This document shows, piece by piece, positions 5,138 through 6,595 of a stretch of 6,595 nucleotides of DNA. The position numbers were made by a program, and so were the translations under genes. Numbering within the stretch: position 1 is the stretch's first letter; every line of letters starts with the position of its first letter. Under the pieces are notes generated by a model, which was given only the letters and a program-made list of their open reading frames with translations, ran no database searches and had not been told where the DNA came from. Source of the stretch: Candidatus Bipolaricaulota bacterium (GTDB taxonomy: Bacteria; Bipolaricaulota; Bipolaricaulia; UBA7950; UBA9294); the NCBI GenBank assembly GCA_021163015.1, contig JAGGXO010000187.1, positions 1-6,595 of the forward strand, given 5' to 3'.

Positions 5138-6271
5138 ATGGTACGACGACTATTGACGCTAGTTTTGTCAATCTGTCTAATGGCTGGAGTCGCTGCTTTC
5201 TCTATACAGCTCAATTACCTGGGAAGCTTCGATCCGCCGCGCGACGGCTGGACGTTCGATGGGATCACTGTTGGAGGAATCTCAGGGCTGACGCTCGCTC
5301 CCGATGGCAGCTTCTATGCTGTTTGCGATGACAAGGGAGCTAATGTAGATCCACCGGGGCTTCTATACAAGCTCAATATCGATCTCGATGCAAGCGGAAT
5401 CCATGGGGTGGACGTTGCTGGCTTGGTGCACCTGCAAACACCGGATGGTGGTTCTTACACCTCAGGCAGCATCGATGCTGAGGACGTCCTCTGGGATCCA
5501 GCAGGCTTTGTCGTCTGCTCGGAGAGAGATCAGAACAACAATCCGTGGATCCGGCAGTTCTCACACGATGGGACATTCCTGAGCGAGATCCCAGTTCCTG
5601 GAAAGTTCATCCCCGCCTCTGAGGGAGACACTCAAGTGCGCGGGACGAGAACGAATCTCTCGTTTGAGGCAAGCACCTTCACTCCAGACTATGCCACGTT
5701 GTATGTGATGAACGAGGAAGCGTTGGTGCAGGACGGAGATGTCGCAACACCGGCGGCGGGCACGCCTGTCCGGTTGATCGAATATGACATTAGTAACAAT
5801 ACTCCCGTAGAAAAGGCTGAATACGTGTACATCACCGAGCCGATGTTCGCCGCTCCGCCGGAAGGCAAGTCCGGCGACAACGGGGTCCCCGGGATGGTCT
5901 ACGTTGGACACATCACATCGCAGTTTGACCTGATCGTCATGGAGCGATCGTACGTGAGCGGTGCGGGGAACCAGATCGGGCTGTTCGGCGTTAGATTCGA
6001 TGATGCATCGAATGTGGTGGGCATCGATGCCTTAGCCAACCCCAGCAGTCCGCAAACCGTATCAATACTGGAGAAAACGCCACTTCTCATCATCTCTGAT
6101 AACAAGGACCTCACACAGGTCAACTTCGATCCAGACAACATGGAGGCGATAAGCCTAGGGCCGCAGCTTCCAAACGGACACTACACGCTAATCATCGCCT
6201 CGGACAACAACTTCAATCCGAAGTACCAACGTAACGTCTTTGCAGCATTCGAGATCGTTCCAGATGAGTAG
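5138..6271 (+). CDS. Secreted phytase-like (esterase-like activity of phytase) domain protein
   Basis: The 377-residue product has a Sec signal peptide: MVRR, a hydrophobic stretch to residue 20, and a probable signal peptidase I cut after VAA (18-20). Cys13 does not sit in a good lipobox, so a lipoprotein is unlikely. The mature part fits the phytase-like family, a beta-propeller related to alkaline phytases but often without proven activity. Visible family blocks are GGISGLTLAPDGSFYAVCDD (46-65), DAEDVLW..AGFVVCSERD (113-131), NLSFEASTFTPDYATLYVMNE (173-193), VRLIEYDI (211-218) and NGHYTLIIASDNNFN (346-360). The blocks run along the whole protein, so it looks complete. It is alone in its transcription unit, with its own promoter and terminator, so the neighbours give no clue to substrate. 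A secreted phosphoester hydrolase is possible, but the reaction is unproven. Confidence 0.8.
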   Translation: MVRRLLTLVLSICLMAGVAAFSIQLNYLGSFDPPRDGWTFDGITVGGISGLTLAPDGSFYAVCDDKGANVDPPGLLYKLNIDLDASGIHGVDVAGLVHLQTPDGGSYTSGSIDAEDVLWDPAGFVVCSERDQNNNPWIRQFSHDGTFLSEIPVPGKFIPASEGDTQVRGTRTNLSFEASTFTPDYATLYVMNEEALVQDGDVATPAAGTPVRLIEYDISNNTPVEKAEYVYITEPMFAAPPEGKSGDNGVPGMVYVGHITSQFDLIVMERSYVSGAGNQIGLFGVRFDDASNVVGIDALANPSSPQTVSILEKTPLLIISDNKDLTQVNFDPDNMEAISLGPQLPNGHYTLIIASDNNFNPKYQRNVFAAFEIVPDE

Positions 6272-6341
6272 AACGCGGTGAAAATGGATCGCATATAGGC
6301 AAGAAGCGCGAAAACTGACGTGATTTAAGAGCAAGAGAGAC

Positions 6342-6387
6342 GGCACGCTTAGAATCCAGAGTGGCCCCTGAGCGTGCCATCCTTTTT
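6342..6387 (+). terminator. Rho-independent terminator of the phytase-like gene
   Basis: GGCACGCTTA (6342-6351) pairs with TGAGCGTGCC (6369-6378), ten pairs with one U-G wobble, around a 17-nt loop, followed by ATCC and five T (6383-6387). It stands 70 nt after the stop codon, between two convergent genes. On the minus strand the hairpin is followed by the T-rich GTCTCTCTTGCTCTT, so it may also stop the opposite gene, less efficiently because the wobble becomes an A-C mismatch. Confidence 0.8.
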
Positions 6388-6406
6388 ATGTCAGGTATAT
6401 TCACGC

Positions 6407-6595
6407 TTATTCCTCTAGTGTTACCTCGATGCTGTCTGAGCCGACGCAACTGTCTGCACTGGCTACTGTGAGAGTGTAGACGCTCGGCAGAGAGACAGTG
6501 ATGTCCTCCGTAGTTCCAACCAGCGTTCCGCAGGAGTTCGTCCACCTGTAGGTGTACGGAGATGCTCCACCCGAGACCGTGGCATCGAGCAGAAC
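6407..6595 (-). CDS. C-terminal end of an Ig/PKD-like repeat protein, 5' end outside the window
   Basis: The minus-strand frame is open from the window edge for 62 codons to TAA at 6409-6407; it has no start here, so it is only part of a gene. The peptide reads as an extracellular beta-sandwich: GGASPYTYRWTNSCG at the front, then alternating Thr/Val/Ser strands (TLTVASADSCVGSDSIEVTLEE is the end). The pattern P-Y-T-Y-x-W-x-N followed by Y-x-L-T-V-x-x-x-D-x-C is typical of PKD and SprB-like domains of secreted or surface proteins. Two Cys, 37 residues apart, could form a disulfide. The domain ends at the stop with no sorting tail or membrane anchor. I cannot say what the whole protein does. 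Confidence 0.75.
   Translation of the reverse strand, partial: VLLDATVSGGASPYTYRWTNSCGTLVGTTEDITVSLPSVYTLTVASADSCVGSDSIEVTLEE

Noticed and set aside
5062..5331. Open frame starting at the extended anti-SD element (GTG 5062 or ATG 5065)
   Set aside because: The start codons overlap or touch the GGAGG, too close for initiation, and most of the frame overlaps the signal peptide and N-terminus of the phytase-like gene in another frame.

Overview
The window is bacterial and moderate in GC. It holds Shine-Dalgarno sequences, sigma-70-like promoters, a tRNA with an encoded CCA end, a six-repeat ribosomal protein S1 and tightly overlapping operon genes. I cannot place it below Bacteria from sequence alone. 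The core genes are clear homologues of known families but match no model organism closely, which would fit a poorly sampled lineage.

Layout. (1) 1-1932, plus strand: the 3' end of rpsA (ribosomal protein S1), then 25 nt later a complete HU/IHF-family DNA-binding protein gene. (2) 1933-4575, minus strand: a compact operon transcribed amrB (MEMO family) - yicC (endoribonuclease family) - gmk (guanylate kinase) - acpS (holo-ACP synthase). Every junction overlaps, by 11, 11 and 8 nt. Its last stop codon abuts the HU stop codon with no base between, and a hairpin that could terminate the HU transcript lies inside the 3' coding part of acpS. (3) 4576-4661: a divergent promoter region firing amrB leftward, probably as a leaderless mRNA, and a tRNA rightward from a strong promoter. 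(4) 4662-4735: a tRNA-Gln with anticodon CUG, in which the nearly universal U33 is C. (5) 4736-5137: about 400 nt without a convincing gene. It carries two sets of 9-nt repeats in opposite orientation, two adjacent dyad symmetries, a promoter with a perfect TATAAT, and a 13-nt perfect complement of the 16S rRNA 3' end at the predicted transcript start. (6) 5138-6271, plus strand: a secreted protein of the phytase-like 'esterase-like' beta-propeller family. (7) A hairpin terminator, then the C-terminal end of an Ig/PKD-like exported protein on the minus strand, cut by the window edge.

How the parts relate: rpsA-HU and amrB-yicC-gmk-acpS are housekeeping units for translation, nucleoid structure, RNA turnover, guanine nucleotide supply and fatty-acid carrier activation. 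They converge on one another. The right-hand third is an accessory, envelope-facing region with its own promoter and what looks like an elaborate control region. I see no CRISPR array, transposase, phage gene or defence gene, and no obvious new multi-gene system. The most unusual points are the tRNA anticodon loop, the terminator buried in acpS codons, and the structured leader of the phytase-like gene.
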